From Pseudomonadota bacterium (GTDB lineage: Bacteria; CALINM01): a stretch of DNA of 64,000 bases. The translations under genes and the position numbers were made by a program. The stretch spans positions 71,080 through 135,079 of the forward strand of contig JAOABK010000001.1 in the NCBI GenBank assembly GCA_026418415.1, given 5' to 3'. Position 1 is the stretch's first letter. Every line of letters starts with the position of its first letter. Below, piece after piece: positions 8,388 to 18,520 of the stretch. The notes below the pieces were generated by a model. It was given only the letters and a program-made list of their open reading frames with translations. It was not told the origin of the DNA and ran no database searches.

Positions 8388-9476
8388 ATGAAAATCCTTA
8401 AAATTAAGAACAAAGAAATTAAAATCCCTGTTGTTCAGGGGGGTATGGGCATAGGTGTATCATTGTATAGATTGGCATCTGCAGTAGCAAGTGAAGGCGG
8501 TATAGGTGTTATTTCAAGCGCAGCATTAGATATAATCCTATCAAAAAGATATTCAAAAAAATTTGATAATTACACAGCGGTTAGAAAGGAAATTGAACTT
8601 GCTAAGAGTTATGGTAAGGGTGGTTGCATTGGAATAAATATAATGGTTGCTTTACAGAAGGATTATGAAAGCTCTGTAAAAGCTGCTGTTGATGAAGGGG
8701 TTGATGCGATTATATCTGGTGGTGGACTTCCACTGAATCTACCATCTATAACGGATCCCCATGATACTGCTTTAATTCCAATAGTTTCTTCGCCAAGGTC
8801 TCTTGAACTTATATGTAAAAAATGGGAAAAGCAGGGGTATAGACCTGATGCGTGTATACTTGAGGGCCCCTTAGCAGGTGGGCATTTAGGTTTTAAAATT
8901 GAAGATATTGATAAAGAAGAAAACAAGCTTGAGAATTTATTACCAATGGTAAAGGAAGTGGCAAAAAAATACGGAGATTTTCCTGTTATAGCAGCAGGTG
9001 GTATCTATGATAGGACTGATATAAAGAATATTATGAAACTTGGTGCTGATGGAGTTCAGATGGGAACAAGATTTTTAGCCACAGAAGAAAGTGGAGCTTC
9101 ATTTGAGTATAAGCAAGCAGTTGTAAATGCAAAAAGAGAAAATATAATTGTTGCTTATAAACCTGGCTCTCCCTGTGGACTTCCTTTTAGAGTAATAAAA
9201 AATTCACCCATGTATGTAAGCGCTCTTTCAAGAATAAGAAAGCCAAAATGCAATATGGGATATGTGTTAACAAAAGATGAAAATGGTAAACTAACTAAAT
9301 GTGATGCAAAGGAAGAAAATTACCAATCCTTTTGTATATGCAATGGTCTTTTAAGTTCATCGGGATATAATTCAGATACAGAGGAGCCTTTATACACAGT
9401 GGGTGTAGTTGCTGAAAGGGTTAATAAAATTCAAACTGTTTCAGAAATATTCAAAGAGCTTTGTTTAGAGAATTAA
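8388..9476 (+). CDS. NAD(P)H-dependent flavin oxidoreductase, nitronate monooxygenase family
   Basis: A 362-residue TIM-barrel FMN protein of the YrpB / 2-nitropropane dioxygenase family. VVQGGMGIGVS at the N-terminus, DAIISGGGLP in the middle, EGPLAGGHLG (FMN and substrate loop with the family histidine) and AAGGIYDR...GADGVQMGTRFL (phosphate binding) are typical. The C-terminal extension with several cysteines (residues 285-340) matches a longer subgroup of about 360 residues. Members oxidise nitronates, or act as enoyl-ACP reductases (FabK) or NADH:quinone reductases; the substrate cannot be assigned here. It stands alone between the tRNA and rpsO with its own promoter. Confidence 0.85.
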   Translation: MKILKIKNKEIKIPVVQGGMGIGVSLYRLASAVASEGGIGVISSAALDIILSKRYSKKFDNYTAVRKEIELAKSYGKGGCIGINIMVALQKDYESSVKAAVDEGVDAIISGGGLPLNLPSITDPHDTALIPIVSSPRSLELICKKWEKQGYRPDACILEGPLAGGHLGFKIEDIDKEENKLENLLPMVKEVAKKYGDFPVIAAGGIYDRTDIKNIMKLGADGVQMGTRFLATEESGASFEYKQAVVNAKRENIIVAYKPGSPCGLPFRVIKNSPMYVSALSRIRKPKCNMGYVLTKDENGKLTKCDAKEENYQSFCICNGLLSSSGYNSDTEEPLYTVGVVAERVNKIQTVSEIFKELCLEN

Positions 9477-9557
9477 ATAATCTATTTGACTATTTTCATA
9501 CAAAACAGATTTTTCAAAATTTTTAAAGAAAACTACATTAAGGTAAAGTTTTAAGTG

Positions 9558-9586
9558 TTTACAATGCCTTAATTTTATGCTAAATT
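9558..9586 (+). promoter_or_regulatory. Sigma-70-type promoter of rpsO-pnp
   Basis: TTTACA-N17-TAAATT, with TG one base before the -10 (extended). The expected transcript start near 9593 gives a leader of about 35 nt with AAGGAGGA before rpsO. This is the best promoter in the 151-base gap; no S15 autoregulatory fold was identified by eye. Confidence 0.6.
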
Positions 9587-9627
9587 ACTAAATCTAAATT
9601 TTAAGCAAGTTAAGGAGGATTTAAAGA

Positions 9628-9897
9628 ATGGTTTTGACAAAAGAAAGAAAGCAAGAGATTATATCTAAATTTAGAAGGTTTGAGGGTGATACAGGTTCAC
9701 CAGAAGTTCAGATAGCGTTACTAACTGAACGTATTAATTATCTTACCGAACATTTTAAGGTTCACAAGAAGGATTATAGCTCAAGAAGAGGATTGCTTAA
9801 ATTGGTAAGCCAGAGAAGAAAATTGCTTGATTACCTAAAGGAAATTGATTTCCAGAGATATAAGGAGATAATAGGTAAATTAGGTATAAGAAAATAG
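9628..9897 (+). CDS. rpsO: 30S ribosomal protein S15
   Basis: An 89-residue protein, the standard S15 length. It binds 16S rRNA helices h20-h22 early in 30S assembly. The family core is intact: [25 protein letters not shown] and [20 protein letters not shown] strong AAGGAGG precedes the ATG. It is directly followed by pnp, the conserved rpsO-pnp pair. Confidence 0.98.
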   Translation: MVLTKERKQEIISKFRRFEGDTGSPEVQIALLTERINYLTEHFKVHKKDYSSRRGLLKLVSQRRKLLDYLKEIDFQRYKEIIGKLGIRK

Positions 9898-9908
9898 AGG
9901 TGAATTTA

Positions 9909-12002
9909 GTGAAAAAATATAGTAAAAGTTTAATAGTAGGTGGTAGAGAGTTAATTATTACCACAGGCCACTGGGCAAAGCAAGCCTCAGGAGCATGTAC
10001 GATTCAATATGGAGATACAGTAGCATTAGTAACCGCTGTTGTTGGAGAAAAGCCGCTTGATGGAGTGGATTTTTTACCCCTAATTTGTGATTATGTTGAA
10101 AAGACTTATTCTGCTGGCAAAATACCAGGTGGTTTTTTTAAAAGAGAAGGCAAGCCAAGTGAAAGGGAAGTTTTGGTTTCAAGGCTTATAGATAGGCCTA
10201 TTAGACCAATGTTCCCCAAGGGCTTTTTCAACGAAGTTCAAATAATATCAACGGTTTTATCTTTAGATCAGGAAAACGATCCAGATGTTTTATCTATTGT
10301 GGGCGCATCATTTGCACTTGAGCTATCTGGAGCACCCTTCGAAGGACCCATTGCAGGTGTTAGAGTAGGTATGATTGATAATAATTATGTAATAAATCCA
10401 ACTGTTTCACAGTTAAAAGATAGTATTCTTGATGTCGTTGTTGCTGGTAGCGAAGAGGCTATAGTAATGGTTGAGGGAAAGGCTAAATTTGTATCAGAAG
10501 AGGTATTTATTGGAGCTCTTGAGTTTGCGCATAGTGAAATTAAAAAGATAGTACACTTTCAGAAGGAATTTATAAATGAACTTGGCATCAAAAAATCAGA
10601 ATTTAGGGTACCTGATGTAGTCAAGGATATTGAAAGTTTTATATTAAGTAATTATTCGAGTGAATTTGAAAAATCCATTTATGGAAAATCTAAGGCTGAA
10701 AGAAGGGTAGCATTAAGTCAGCTTGTTGAAAGGATTTATAACGAAGTTAAAGCTCAATATCCAGATCCAGAGCTTGATATTTGGATTAAATTTGGCATTG
10801 AGAAAGCAGAAAAGCAAGTTATTAGAAAAAATTTGCTTGATAACAATAAAAGAATTGATGGAAGAGGGCCCGAAGACATTAGAGAAATTACATGTGAGAT
10901 TGGTGTTCTTCCAAGAACCCATGGTTCTGCAGTTTTTACAAGGGGTGAGACACAAGCCCTTGTTGTGACTACCTTAGGCACATCAGAAGATGAGCAAAGG
11001 ATTGATGCACTCTTTGGTGAATCCTTTAAATCTTTTATGCTCCATTATAACTTTCCACCGTTCTGTACTGGTGAGATAAAACCATTAAGATCTCCTGGTA
11101 GAAGAGAAATTGGTCATGGGGCACTTGCGGAAAGGGCAATTTCTCAAGTTATGCCCGATGAAAAGGAATTCCCCTATACAGTGAGAGTTGTTTCAGATGT
11201 TCTTGAATCAAACGGATCATCCTCTATGGCAACTGTTTGTGGAAGTTCTTTGTCATTAATGGATGCGGGTGTTCCGATAAAAGAACATGTTGCTGGCATT
11301 GCAATGGGACTAATTAAAGAGGGTGATAAATATGTAGTCTTGAGTGACATACTTGGGGATGAAGATCATATTGGTGATATGGATTTTAAAGTGTGTGGAA
11401 CAACAAATGGTATTGTTGCAGTTCAGATGGATATGAAAGTATATGGACTAACAAGGGATATTTTAGCCAAGGCCCTTGAACAGGCGAGGAAGGGAAGGCT
11501 ATTTATTCTTGAAAAGATGAGAGCTGTAATTGATAAGCCAAAGGAAATATCAATATATGCTCCTCGAGTATATAAACTTCAAATAAAACCAGAAAAGATA
11601 AGAGATCTTATAGGTCCTGGTGGGAAAAATATTAAGGGTATAATTGAACAAACTGGAGTTAGCATTGACGTAAGTGATGATGGTAAAGTAAATGTATTTT
11701 CTTCAAATGCAGAAAATGCCGAAAAAGCAATAGAACTAATAAAAAAATTAACCTTTGAACCGGAGTTAGGCGGTATTTATATGGGTAGGGTAACTAAAAT
11801 TGTCGATTTTGGTGCCTTTGTTCAGCTTTCAGGTGGAGTTGAAGGATTACTTCACATTTCTCAAATAGACAATAAAAGGATTAAAAATGTCTCAGATGTC
11901 TTAAAAGAAGGTGACGAAATACTTGTTAAGGTTATAGACATAGATCAAACCGGAAGAATAAAGCTGAGTCGGAAAGAGGTCCTTGGTGGCTCTGAAACAT
12001 AA
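9909..12002 (+). CDS. pnp: Polyribonucleotide nucleotidyltransferase (PNPase)
   Basis: The enzyme degrades RNA 3'-5' by phosphorolysis and can add nucleotides in reverse. About 697 residues: RNase PH domain 1, an all-alpha linker, RNase PH domain 2 (catalytic region FGESFKSFMLHYNFPPF...GRREIGHGALAERA; MDAGVPIKEHVAGIAMGL), KH domain (IRDLIGPGGKNIKGII) and S1 domain (GRVTKIVDFGAFVQL). The length matches the family. The ORF-track GTG at 9900 lies inside the AGAGG; I prefer the GTG at 9909, 8 bases after it. Its 3' end overlaps the M16 peptidase start by about 17 bases. Confidence 0.97.
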   Translation: MKKYSKSLIVGGRELIITTGHWAKQASGACTIQYGDTVALVTAVVGEKPLDGVDFLPLICDYVEKTYSAGKIPGGFFKREGKPSEREVLVSRLIDRPIRPMFPKGFFNEVQIISTVLSLDQENDPDVLSIVGASFALELSGAPFEGPIAGVRVGMIDNNYVINPTVSQLKDSILDVVVAGSEEAIVMVEGKAKFVSEEVFIGALEFAHSEIKKIVHFQKEFINELGIKKSEFRVPDVVKDIESFILSNYSSEFEKSIYGKSKAERRVALSQLVERIYNEVKAQYPDPELDIWIKFGIEKAEKQVIRKNLLDNNKRIDGRGPEDIREITCEIGVLPRTHGSAVFTRGETQALVVTTLGTSEDEQRIDALFGESFKSFMLHYNFPPFCTGEIKPLRSPGRREIGHGALAERAISQVMPDEKEFPYTVRVVSDVLESNGSSSMATVCGSSLSLMDAGVPIKEHVAGIAMGLIKEGDKYVVLSDILGDEDHIGDMDFKVCGTTNGIVAVQMDMKVYGLTRDILAKALEQARKGRLFILEKMRAVIDKPKEISIYAPRVYKLQIKPEKIRDLIGPGGKNIKGIIEQTGVSIDVSDDGKVNVFSSNAENAEKAIELIKKLTFEPELGGIYMGRVTKIVDFGAFVQLSGGVEGLLHISQIDNKRIKNVSDVLKEGDEILVKVIDIDQTGRIKLSRKEVLGGSET

Positions 12003-13239
12003 GGGATATCATAAATCTGTCCTTCCAAATGGTATAAGATTAATTGGCGAAGAAGTTCCTGGGTTTAACTCATGCACTGTCGGAATCTTTATATTCACTG
12101 GTAGCAGAGATGAACAACCAAGTGAGTTAGGTATAGCACATTTCACAGAACACATGCTATTTAAAGGGACTGAAAAAAGAACTGCACTTGAAATATCGAA
12201 AGCCATTGACAATGTAGGCGGAATTTTAAATGCCTATACTAATAAAGAATATACCTGTTATTATTCAAAGGTTGTATCAGATAAATTAGATATTGCTCTT
12301 GATGTACTGTCCGATATGTTTTTAAACTCTATTTTTTTAGATGAAGAGCTGCAAAAGGAAAAGGAAGTTATTATTCAAGAAATTCATATGGTTAATGATA
12401 CCCCCGACGATCTTATTCATGATCTTCTTTTTGAATCCTTATATGGTAAAAGGGGATTAGGAAGTTTTATTTTAGGTACCGAAGAGATAGTTCGTAGCTT
12501 TGATCGAAAGACTATTAAGTCTTTTGTGGAAAACTATTATTTAAACGAGAGAATAGTTGTTGCCTGTGCAGGAAATTTTAACTGGGAAAGATTTAGAGAT
12601 ATGGCAACCGAGTTGTTTGGTAATAGAGGAGTTAAAGTAACTAATTTTCCAGAAAGAAGATCACAGATAAAACCATCTAAAGTTACTGTTAAAAAGGAAC
12701 ATTTAAATCAGGTTCATTATGCAATTGGATTTCCGACAATTTCTATATATGACGAAGATAAATATCCTCTAAAAATATTGAACTATATACTGGGAGCAGG
12801 AATGAGCTCTCTTTTGTTTCAAGAATTGAGAGAGATGTCAGCATATGTATATTCAACTTATTCTTCTGTGAATTTGTACCAAGATACAGGTTTTTTATAT
12901 ATTTATTTCGCCACAACCCCAGAAAAGAAAGATTTATGTATAAATAAAATTGAAGAAATTTTGCATAGAGTGAAATCAGGTAAAATTTCTGAGGATGATA
13001 TAAAAAATGCAAAGGAACAAATAAAGGGATATACCCTAATAAGTTTAGACAGTAGCGATGCAAAATTCTCTTACAATGCAAGATCTGAACTTTATTATAA
13101 TAAGTTTATGCCAATAGAGGAAGAATTAGAGAAACTTTTTTTATTAAACAAAACTGACATTATTGAGGTAGCAAACAAGTACCTTGATTTAACAAATGCT
13201 GGAATAGCCAGCGTTGAACCAGAAAATGGAGCCAATTAA
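11986..13239 (+). CDS. M16 family zinc peptidase (mitochondrial-processing-peptidase-like)
   Basis: A 417-residue insulinase-superfamily protease. The inverted zinc motif HFTEH is at residues 47-51, with the third ligand Glu in EKEVIIQEI about 75 residues later. [19 protein letters not shown] and the second-half [16 protein letters not shown] (C-terminal lobe Arg/Tyr) are typical of bacterial PqqL/YmxG-like members. YmxG is found next to pnp in Bacillus, and the pnp-M16-dut order is widespread. The start is GTG 11986 or the TTG three bases earlier, after AGAGG. Peptide substrates are unknown. Confidence 0.9.
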   Translation: MALKHKGYHKSVLPNGIRLIGEEVPGFNSCTVGIFIFTGSRDEQPSELGIAHFTEHMLFKGTEKRTALEISKAIDNVGGILNAYTNKEYTCYYSKVVSDKLDIALDVLSDMFLNSIFLDEELQKEKEVIIQEIHMVNDTPDDLIHDLLFESLYGKRGLGSFILGTEEIVRSFDRKTIKSFVENYYLNERIVVACAGNFNWERFRDMATELFGNRGVKVTNFPERRSQIKPSKVTVKKEHLNQVHYAIGFPTISIYDEDKYPLKILNYILGAGMSSLLFQELREMSAYVYSTYSSVNLYQDTGFLYIYFATTPEKKDLCINKIEEILHRVKSGKISEDDIKNAKEQIKGYTLISLDSSDAKFSYNARSELYYNKFMPIEEELEKLFLLNKTDIIEVANKYLDLTNAGIASVEPENGAN

Positions 13240-13672
13240 AGTTTTTGTTAAGAGACTGCACAGTTTTGATTTGCCATTACCTTCTTACCAGACTGATGGT
13301 TCAAGTGGCATGGATTTATATGCCGCGATTGAAGAATCAATTATAATAAGACCACTTGAAAGGGTAATTATTCCTACTGGTTTAGCCATAGAGCTACCAA
13401 AAGGTTTTGAGGCGCAAATTAGACCGAGAAGTGGTCTTGCCTTAAAAAATGGTATAACAATTTTGAATAGTCCAGGCACTATTGATGAGGATTATAGAGG
13501 AGAAATTAAAATTATTTTAATAAACCTTGGACAAGAAGATTTTCAGGTAAATCGAGGCGATAGAATCGCCCAGATGGTTTTTTCTAAAGTGAGTAGAGTT
13601 GAACTTTTTGAGGTAAGTTTTTTAAATGACACAAATAGAAATGATGGTGGCTTTGGTCATACTGGATTTTAG
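13226..13672 (+). CDS. dut: dUTP diphosphatase
   Basis: A 148-residue trimeric dUTPase hydrolysing dUTP to dUMP and pyrophosphate. It supplies dTMP precursor and keeps uracil out of DNA. All five motifs are visible: [10 protein letters not shown] (1), [10 protein letters not shown] (2), [14 protein letters not shown] (3, with the catalytic Asp), [10 protein letters not shown] (4) and NDGGFGHTG (5, with the RG of the usual RGxGGFGSTG changed to ND). ATG 13226 is chosen over the track's TTG 13214 because the family begins within a few residues of the IKVFVKRL strand. It overlaps the peptidase gene by 14 bases and converges on the nuclease gene 4 bases away. Confidence 0.95.
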   Translation: MEPIKVFVKRLHSFDLPLPSYQTDGSSGMDLYAAIEESIIIRPLERVIIPTGLAIELPKGFEAQIRPRSGLALKNGITILNSPGTIDEDYRGEIKIILINLGQEDFQVNRGDRIAQMVFSKVSRVELFEVSFLNDTNRNDGGFGHTGF

Positions 13673-13676
13673 CAAT

Positions 13677-14417
13677 TTAATTTTTTTCAATAAAAATATG
13701 AGATGACTTTTTTACTTTAATAAGAAATCTACCTTTTCTTCTTTCCAATTGACCATAAGCATAAATATAATCACCTATTGATGGATTAATCCTTTTAATT
13801 GTTCTTTTTGAAGATTCCACAATTAGGTGATCTGTTAAAATTTCTACTCTTTTTTCACCAATTATTATATTTCTAATTTTACCTTCATACCATCCTATCT
13901 GCCCAACATATTTATAGATATTTTTATGATCTATTTTTTTTGAAAATAAATTTTTGTTATTAAAATAGGCATCAATAAAAGCTTTTTTTAATCGTTCTTT
14001 GTATGCATCATTAGGTTCAAGAATATTTATAAAGGCAAGCCCTTCCTTTAAAAGAGCTTCATTAACAAAAATATTATCAACGAAAACATATCCAAGTAGT
14101 CTACCGTATCTATCCCTTTTCTCTCTGTCAAAAATTATCTTTATGGTTTTTCCAAGAACGAGTGTCTTATTGAATTCGTAGGCTTCTTTTGCATAAGGTT
14201 CTTTAATATCAATCCATTCATCCCCTTCTTTTTTATGTAACTCAGGTGTATCAATACCTAAATATCTTAATTTTTCGCCATTTGAAAGTTCTATTGTATC
14301 TCCATCGTAAACATTAATAACTGTTAATTCAGAACTTTTTTTTGTAGATGCAGAACTGTTACAAGATAACAGAAAAAGTAGTAGTATGAATATTAATTTG
14401 GTATATATACAACGCAT
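13677..14417 (-). CDS. Staphylococcal-nuclease-like (SNase) lipoprotein
   Basis: A 246-residue protein. The lipobox LLSC at residues 16-19 marks a lipoprotein. Residues 30-160 form the SNase OB fold: VYDGDTIEL (Ca-binding Asp), RYLGIDTPEL (Arg35/Asp40/Glu43 region) and RDRYGRLLGYVF (Arg87 region), so the catalytic residues appear present. Residues 165-240 form an extra beta-rich domain resembling a nucleic-acid OB fold (VGQIGWYEGKI...YAYGQLERRKG). It probably cleaves extracellular or periplasmic DNA/RNA for nutrient use. It converges on dut. A following gene (ferritin-like) lies upstream on the same strand after a 30-base gap. Confidence 0.87.
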   Translation of the reverse strand: MRCIYTKLIFILLLFLLSCNSSASTKKSSELTVINVYDGDTIELSNGEKLRYLGIDTPELHKKEGDEWIDIKEPYAKEAYEFNKTLVLGKTIKIIFDREKRDRYGRLLGYVFVDNIFVNEALLKEGLAFINILEPNDAYKERLKKAFIDAYFNNKNLFSKKIDHKNIYKYVGQIGWYEGKIRNIIIGEKRVEILTDHLIVESSKRTIKRINPSIGDYIYAYGQLERRKGRFLIKVKKSSHIFIEKN

Positions 14418-14447
14418 TAAGGTAATAAGAAAAATAATCTATTTTAG

Positions 14448-14975
14448 TTATCTGTCTCCCTCAAATATATGGTGCTCTTCTTCACCATACCAATCTATGG
14501 GATTTTCTATGTATTTTTTCAAATTTGTTATAATAAGATAGTGTCCTTCTTCTTCATCCCTTAAAAATTCGAAAAAGGATTTTTCAATTTGTGTTGTAGA
14601 TTTTTTCACCATCTCATCATAAAATTTATAACCCTTTGACTCAAAATCTAAACCTAATTGCAGAGCCTCTGTATCGCTTGAATTAGGTTTTACTATATCT
14701 TTAAAATGTTCCATTGCTTCTTTAAAAATATGTTTCCAAGGTAAGTTTTCAGATTTGGGTGTTTCTTCAGGCCACTTGTTTTCTTTAGTTAATGAGTCAA
14801 AGACTTCTTTAATTCTTTTAATATGCTTTAATTCTTCTTCTGCTAATTTTTCAAAAATTTCTTTTGCCATTGGGTTTTTTGTTTCCTTTGATGCTTTTAA
14901 AAAGAACTGTCTTCCATACTCTTCAAATTTGATAGCTTCTTTGAAAGAATGTTTAAGATACTCTAAATGATCCAT
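14448..14975 (-). CDS. Rubrerythrin / ferritin-like diiron protein
   Basis: A 175-residue four-helix-bundle protein with two ExxH diiron half-sites: helices FKEAIKFEEYGRQFF and LAEEELKHIKRI, then QLGLDFESKGYKFYDEM and FLRDEEEGHYLII. It lacks a rubredoxin domain, so it is a rubrerythrin-like or ferritin-like protein, probably for peroxide reduction or iron handling in an anaerobe. The ORF track extends 38 basic residues upstream, but that region is the 48-aa zinc-ribbon gene in another frame. The real start ATG at 14975 follows AAGGGGG. It is co-transcribed with the zinc-ribbon gene (13-base gap). Confidence 0.85.
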   Translation of the reverse strand: MDHLEYLKHSFKEAIKFEEYGRQFFLKASKETKNPMAKEIFEKLAEEELKHIKRIKEVFDSLTKENKWPEETPKSENLPWKHIFKEAMEHFKDIVKPNSSDTEALQLGLDFESKGYKFYDEMVKKSTTQIEKSFFEFLRDEEEGHYLIITNLKKYIENPIDWYGEEEHHIFEGDR

Positions 14976-14988
14976 TAAAAACCCCCTT

Positions 14989-15135
14989 TTATTTTTTTTC
15001 ACCCTCTTCTTTCTTTTTCTTATAAAATGCTTCAGCTTGAATCTTATTTTCACAGGTTTTACAGATGTTCTCTTTTGATTCTTTACCACAGATAAGGCAT
15101 TTTTTATTTTGTTTATTCGATTCCTGTACCTTCAT
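14989..15135 (-). CDS. Small zinc-ribbon protein (48 aa; not in ORF track)
   Basis: Reading the minus strand from ATG 15135 to TAA 14989 gives 48 residues with KCLICGKES and NICKTCENKI, two CxxC pairs 9 residues apart, then a charged Lys/Glu-rich helix. This is a single treble-clef or zinc-ribbon knuckle. It lies immediately before the ferritin-like gene, whose Shine-Dalgarno begins at its stop. No Shine-Dalgarno is seen before its own ATG; an extended -10 (TGT-TAGAAT) lies 9 bases upstream, so it may be leaderless. I recall similar short CxxCG/CxxC proteins in anaerobic bacteria but cannot name a family. Coding status rests on the motif, codon use and operon position. Confidence 0.7.
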   Translation of the reverse strand: MKVQESNKQNKKCLICGKESKENICKTCENKIQAEAFYKKKKEEGEKK

Positions 15136-15144
15136 GGTGTATAA

Positions 15145-15153
15145 ATTCTAACA
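15145..15153 (-). promoter_or_regulatory. Extended -10 promoter for the zinc ribbon / ferritin-like operon
   Basis: On the minus strand TGT-TAGAAT ends 9 bases before the ATG at 15135. The -35 at 17 bases is weak (TTTATG). Transcription would start within about 3 bases of the start codon. Confidence 0.4.
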
Positions 15154-15228
15154 TATTTTTAGTAAAACATAAATATTTAAATAGAGTTTTCTTAAGTTCT
15201 TGTAAATATTTTGAAAAACCATAAACTA

Positions 15229-15257
15229 TTGCTTTTTAAGCATTTTTTTTATAGAAT
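15229..15257 (+). promoter_or_regulatory. Sigma-70-type promoter of the ilvE-guaB-guaA-dnaE run
   Basis: TTGCTT-N17-TAGAAT, with the predicted start near 15264 and GGAGG at 15281-15285 before the ATG at 15291. It is the only good promoter seen for the long plus-strand run that follows. Confidence 0.6.
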
Positions 15258-15290
15258 TTCTTATTTAATAATAAAAAAATGGAGGGCCTT

Positions 15291-16205
15291 ATGCCAACAG
15301 GTGATTTTATCTGGATGGATGGTAAGTTTGTTAAGTGGCAGGATGCTACTGTACATGTTCTGACTCATACTCTTCATTATGGTCTTGGAGTTTTTGAAGG
15401 TATTAGATGTTATGAAGGAGTTGATGGTAATTCATATATTTTTAGATTAAAAGAGCATATTGATAGATTATATGATTCAGCACATATATGTGAAATAAAA
15501 ATACCTTTTAAAAAAGAAGAAATAATAAAAGCAACAAAGGAATGTTTAAGAAAAAATAAACTCAAAGAAGGATACATAAGACCTCTCGTATTTATTGGCG
15601 ATGGACCAATGGGTTTATATGTGGAAAATTATCCTGTTAGAGTAGCAATAGCATGCTGGGCATGGGGAGCTTATTTAGGGGAAGAGGGATTAAAAAATGG
15701 CATTAGAGCAAAAGTCTCTTCTTTTACAAGACATCATCCCAATGTTATGATGACTAAAGCAAAGGTTTCAGGAAATTATGTAAACTCTATTTTAGCTAAA
15801 AAAGAAGCAAAACATGCAGGTTATGATGAAGCGATAATGCTTGATCCTGAGGGATATGTATCAGAAGCGAGTGGTGAGAACGTTTTCATAATTAAAAATA
15901 ACAGGATAAAAACTACACCTCTAACTACTATATTGCCAGGTATAACAAGAGATTCAATAATTACAATAGCAAAAGAATTGGGTTATGAGGTCAATGAAGA
16001 GAGATTTACAAGAGATGAATTATATCTTGCAGATGAGGTGTTTTTTACTGGTACTGCTGCAGAGGTAACACCAGTCAGAGAAGTGGATGATAGAAAGATT
16101 GGATTAGGTAAGCCAGGTCCTATAACTTTGAAAATACAAAAGATGTTTTTTGATATAGTAAAGGGAAAGAGTAAAAAGCATAAAGAGTGGCTGGAGAAGG
16201 TGTGA
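15291..16205 (+). CDS. ilvE: Branched-chain amino acid aminotransferase
   Basis: A 304-residue class IV PLP transaminase for the last step of Leu/Ile/Val synthesis. Family signatures are [18 protein letters not shown] at the N-terminus, the PLP lysine in [36 protein letters not shown] and [12 protein letters not shown]. The length fits IlvE (about 304-309). The track start at 15279 places GGAGG inside the gene; ATG 15291 follows GGAGG by 5 bases and is preferred. A D-amino acid transaminase or ADC lyase is less likely given the [12 protein letters not shown] and GTAAEVTPV motifs. Confidence 0.95.
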   Translation: MPTGDFIWMDGKFVKWQDATVHVLTHTLHYGLGVFEGIRCYEGVDGNSYIFRLKEHIDRLYDSAHICEIKIPFKKEEIIKATKECLRKNKLKEGYIRPLVFIGDGPMGLYVENYPVRVAIACWAWGAYLGEEGLKNGIRAKVSSFTRHHPNVMMTKAKVSGNYVNSILAKKEAKHAGYDEAIMLDPEGYVSEASGENVFIIKNNRIKTTPLTTILPGITRDSIITIAKELGYEVNEERFTRDELYLADEVFFTGTAAEVTPVREVDDRKIGLGKPGPITLKIQKMFFDIVKGKSKKHKEWLEKV

Positions 16206-17035
16206 AATATTTTTTAATTTTAATATTTTTTATTTTACTCAGTAGTAATTCATTTGGGTATACGATTTTTTTAAAGAATGGAAAAACTTTTGATGCAGTT
16301 GAACATAAAATTGTGGATGGCTTTTTTATTATGACCTTGAGAAATGGAAATGAGATAGGGTTTCCCATAGATGATATTGATATGAGTAAAACCGAACCAT
16401 CTATTAAGGCATTTGAAGATCAAAAGAAAAGAGAAGAGGAAGCTAAAAGAAGGAGGAAGGAATTTGAAGAAAAGGAAAAGGGTAAACCAAAAGAGCTTTT
16501 AGAGTTTTTTTTACAAGAAAAGAGGGGGATGCAATTAAGCTTTTCAGAAGAAGAGATACTACAATTAATAGAATTTGGTGAAAGAAATTTTACAAGTGAA
16601 CAGGATTTTTTGAAAGCCTACTCCTTTCATAACGATTATTTACCATCTATAATTTATACAAAAAGACTAAGGTTGATTCTTTATGGAGTTGAAAAGGGTA
16701 AAACAAAAAGACAATTGAATAATAATGAAATAAGAGCCATTTTAGAAGATCCCAATCTATTAATACTAATTGTTAGCACTGGAGATTCCCCGGATGCTTT
16801 AAACGGTGCTGAGGTATTTATGAAGCAAGCTGATAGGGTAATACAACCCTTTCATTTGAAAGTACCAGCGGTAGGTGACAGAACTATAAACTGGCCTGAA
16901 GCTCCAGCATATTATTGGAAGATTTTAGTTCAGTTTAAATATTCTGACATTGACCTTAAAAAAGAAGCGCAAATAGTGGTTAAGAAAGGGGAATTTCAAA
17001 AAGTTTTTAATATTGACTTTAACTATTTTCGTTAA
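16202..17035 (+). CDS. Secreted protein of unknown function with charged coiled-coil segment
   Basis: A 277-residue protein beginning at GTG 16202 (GGAGAAGG just upstream), overlapping the ilvE stop by 4 bases. Residues 1-20 form a signal peptide (hydrophobic core ending NSFGYT). Residues 20-60 resemble the short secreted beta module [37 protein letters not shown], seen in many deltaproteobacterial exported proteins. Residues 68-95 are a Lys/Glu/Arg-rich helix, probably coiled coil. Residues 100-277 have no motif I recognise. Its place between ilvE and guaB is probably transcriptional convenience. No function is assigned. Confidence 0.75.
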   Translation: MKYFLILIFFILLSSNSFGYTIFLKNGKTFDAVEHKIVDGFFIMTLRNGNEIGFPIDDIDMSKTEPSIKAFEDQKKREEEAKRRRKEFEEKEKGKPKELLEFFLQEKRGMQLSFSEEEILQLIEFGERNFTSEQDFLKAYSFHNDYLPSIIYTKRLRLILYGVEKGKTKRQLNNNEIRAILEDPNLLILIVSTGDSPDALNGAEVFMKQADRVIQPFHLKVPAVGDRTINWPEAPAYYWKILVQFKYSDIDLKKEAQIVVKKGEFQKVFNIDFNYFR

Positions 17036-18517
<1,482 letters not shown>

Positions 18518-18520
18518 TTT

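Noticed and set aside
14976-15089. Basic N-terminal extension of the ferritin-like protein
   Set aside because: It overlaps a better small zinc-ribbon ORF in another frame, and the internal ATG has a strong ribosome site.
15230-15250. GCTTTTTAAGC followed by T8, terminator-like
   Set aside because: The stem has only 4 pairs and there is no plus-strand gene upstream; it fits better as part of the ilvE promoter.
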